A stretch of 45,769 nt of DNA. Origin: Cerioporus squamosus (Eukaryota; Basidiomycota; Agaricomycetes; Polyporales; Polyporaceae). Numbering within the stretch: position 1 is the stretch's first letter; each line of letters opens with the position of its first letter. Shown piece by piece: positions 43,769 to 45,769 of this stretch. Location: NCBI GenBank assembly GCA_022592435.1, contig JABYQS010000246.1, positions 1 to 45,769 of the forward strand, in the 5' to 3' direction. Under the pieces are notes generated by a model. The model did not search any database. It was not told where the DNA came from and saw only the letters and a list, made by a program, of their open reading frames with translations. Both the position numbers and the translations under genes were made by a program.

Positions 43769-45105
43769 CCACTAGTAATAAGATGTCTTTGTATGCGCTA
43801 AGCGACTGTGGACCGATGGCGATTTGAACAATAAGAGCGATCTTGTTGAGGATGCGCCACCCCAATGTACTCGCCGGCGCTTAGATCCAATATCTTTGTT
43901 TCGAACCACAATGTCGTCCCAACAACCATACCGAGTCTTCCCTGTTGTAAGGTCCAAATAAGCCACCATGGTGAGTAGCCTGAGACCAGACTTTACGCAT
44001 ATAGTTGTAATTGGACTAACTTGACGGACATTGATTGATTCATGCAAGTATCGATCTGGAACACGACGGACTCCGCCACGATGTTATCAGGCAGTTGGTT
44101 AGCGATGTGGCACGGTGTCTGAACTTGCTGTGCTCACAAGGTAAGTGCCACTTCCACTCCAGGTGTGTGCTGGTGACATTTGCGATCATGAGACTCCTGT
44201 TAGGAACACTGCTCAGGCGTGAAGTTTTCTTTCCCCGGTAAGTTACCGTGCTCATTGAATCGACGCCGCACGCTTGGTTGACTATTCATATTGTAGAACT
44301 CTCTACTTTGCACGTATCGGAACATTACCAAGTACTAACTACCGAGTCGGGCGCGAACAGAACTTTGAGCATTGAGTGGCCAATGGGCGACAGTTATCAG
44401 AGTGTCTAGCCTCTATGTCCCCGGGCCACGCTTCCGTCTAGACCTTAGCTGTGCGCTCCGTGCAGCTTCTGGCCGGTCTGCTCTCGCGCGAAGTTAGATG
44501 GAGAAGTGGGTATAGTCACGTTCATGCCTTCGCTGTACGCCTACTGACGCAGAAGCCATCAACAGTAGCCTCAAACATCTCCGTCTTGCGAGCGCATTTC
44601 GCTATTGCATCCGCTGCTCTTCTTTGCTGCCAACAGGGCGACTGAGTCCTGCCACCAGGACCCGCTGGATTGACAGCGTCTTTGAGGGCGTAACCCGAAC
44701 TCTCTTCTGCAACGCCCTTTGCCGTAAATGGGTCCCGGACTCCCACCGGTACTCGGCACGAAGCCGTCTTGCTACTTCTCGAAGCCCTCCCCGCATCACC
44801 GTCCTGGAGTTCTGTCGCCCTTCGTTGGTTCGCCCCCTGAGCATGTCTGTGCTTCTGACCGTTAAGCACGGCGCTGGTCACTATTCGTCGCTTGGAATCT
44901 GGATCGGTCTCGATATCACTGAGCACGCAGCCTTTGGTTTCTTCAGACAACCCTCTTGGGTTCCCTCGACGCCAATTACGAAGTTTCTCAAACCGCATAT
45001 TGTTCGCCGACATCATTGTTGCCCTTGGCGTCTTCGGCTCATAGGCGGTTGCAAGCCCAACTGGCAACAAGTTAACAACTGGCGAATTTGGACTCAATAC
45101 ACACC
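43769..45105. other. Unassigned region after the reductase
   Basis: Two overlapping antisense open frames (minus 44522-45118, 198 aa; plus 44624-45289, 221 aa) are the longest here. Neither has a recognisable domain, and at most one can be real. No transposon ends or RNA genes were seen. Confidence 0.35.
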
Positions 45106-45289
45106 ATGCCCGCCACAAGCCCCATGGACGTCGACGTGTCCCAAGGATACATGGACGCTGACTATCTCGACGTCTCGCCGCCTACGGAGGCTCCCCTTTC
45201 AATGTCAAGGTGAACATAGAGCGGACCGCGGGCTGCGCGGACAGTCACTGCGGGATGTGGGATCTGAAAGATCTGCCGGTTGTTGCTAA
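45106..45289 (+). CDS. Possible 5' exon(s) of an unknown gene, cut by the right edge
   Basis: An ATG in a good context (CACACCATGCCC) starts MPATSPMDVDVSQGYMDADY, a polar, acidic N-terminus. The frame closes at a TGA after APLSMSR, yet another frame continues as protein-like GGSPFNVKVNIERTAGC and MWDLKDLPVVAKRG up to a donor GTAAGT at about 45298. A splice or a one-base shift could join the two. I do not recognise the product. Confidence 0.25.
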
Positions 45290-45299
45290 GCGTGGGGTA

Positions 45300-45769
45300 A
45301 GTACGTGATGGTTGGTCGCTTCTCTCAACTTGGATAATCCACAACACGTCCACAAGCAACATTGGTGACGAGCACCGTCCGGCGCTACGATATTGTCATG
45401 CGGTCGTTCTGCTACTTGGGGAGACTCGAACTCTGTCGACATGTGCTCTGACCGGTGACTTTTGCGCTCGTCCGAGGTCTGAACTTTGCGCTTCAGGCTT
45501 GCCCATCAGCGTTCTGGCGAGCATGAGAACAAGGGTGACAACCATATATCACCGTGGGTTCTGTTCTGATACCGACCGGTCTTCCAGCGAGCCCAGCCAC
45601 GCTACCCCTTTGTCACCGCCCACATCCGTGAACCAAAGCGCTCATGGGCACAACGCTGTCTCGCATGTCTTTGCGGTCTATCCTTCGCGCATCTCTCCAT
45701 CGGATCTCAGCGGACGAGAGAGTTTCTCACATCCGACCGAGGGTTCTGCCTGATCTCTCGTGGTCGGTC
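45300..45769. other. Right edge, no supported feature
   Basis: If the gene at 45106 is real, this stretch would hold its following intron and exons, but I could not build a consistent model. Confidence 0.3.

Overview
The window looks like nuclear DNA of a wood-decay basidiomycete (Agaricomycetes, probably Polyporales; inferred from gene content, not from a search). Support comes from GC-rich coding DNA, genes cut by many 48-76 nt GT-AG introns, the DUF6535 and DUF6533 membrane families that are expanded in these fungi, a fungal NRPS-like reductase, and Harbinger, copia and hAT-like transposons. I see no rRNA, tRNA or CRISPR.

Layout. (1) 1-5116: two head-to-head DUF6535 copies. The minus-strand copy is decayed and runs off the left edge. 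The plus-strand copy has a duplicated C-terminal module behind a frameshift. (2) 5117-9615: no supported gene; degenerate repeats. (3) 9619-12706: a complete PIF/Harbinger transposon (56-bp TIRs, TTA target duplication, DDE transposase and Myb/SANT-like protein). It sits exactly where the third DUF6535 copy (12707-15027) loses its 5' end. (4) 15028-19805: non-genic, with segments related to those after the first DUF6535 gene. (5) 19806-21530: a DUF6533 seven-helix-type membrane protein gene. (6) 23392-30998: a young Ty1/copia element on the minus strand, with 600-bp LTRs differing at one base and a TCTTC target duplication. It has stops in gag and a 1069-bp hAT-like non-autonomous element nested in its RNase H domain. 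(7) 31801-34371: the fourth DUF6535 copy, the only one whose reading frame is fully intact. (8) 34987-43768: a divergent pair, an MFS anion/allantoate-permease-type transporter (minus) and an intact 19-exon adenylation-thiolation-reductase enzyme (plus). Between them lies a relic of a second reductase. (9) 43769-45769: mostly unassigned, with a possible gene start near the right edge.

How it fits together. Two stories run through the window. One is birth and decay of a DUF6535 tandem family, with transposons at its breakpoints. The other is a small candidate secondary-metabolism pair, a carboxylic-acid-reducing NRPS-like enzyme beside a carrier, which has itself undergone tandem duplication and loss. 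Splice models were built by hand from GT-AG and phase consistency plus comparison between paralogues inside the window.
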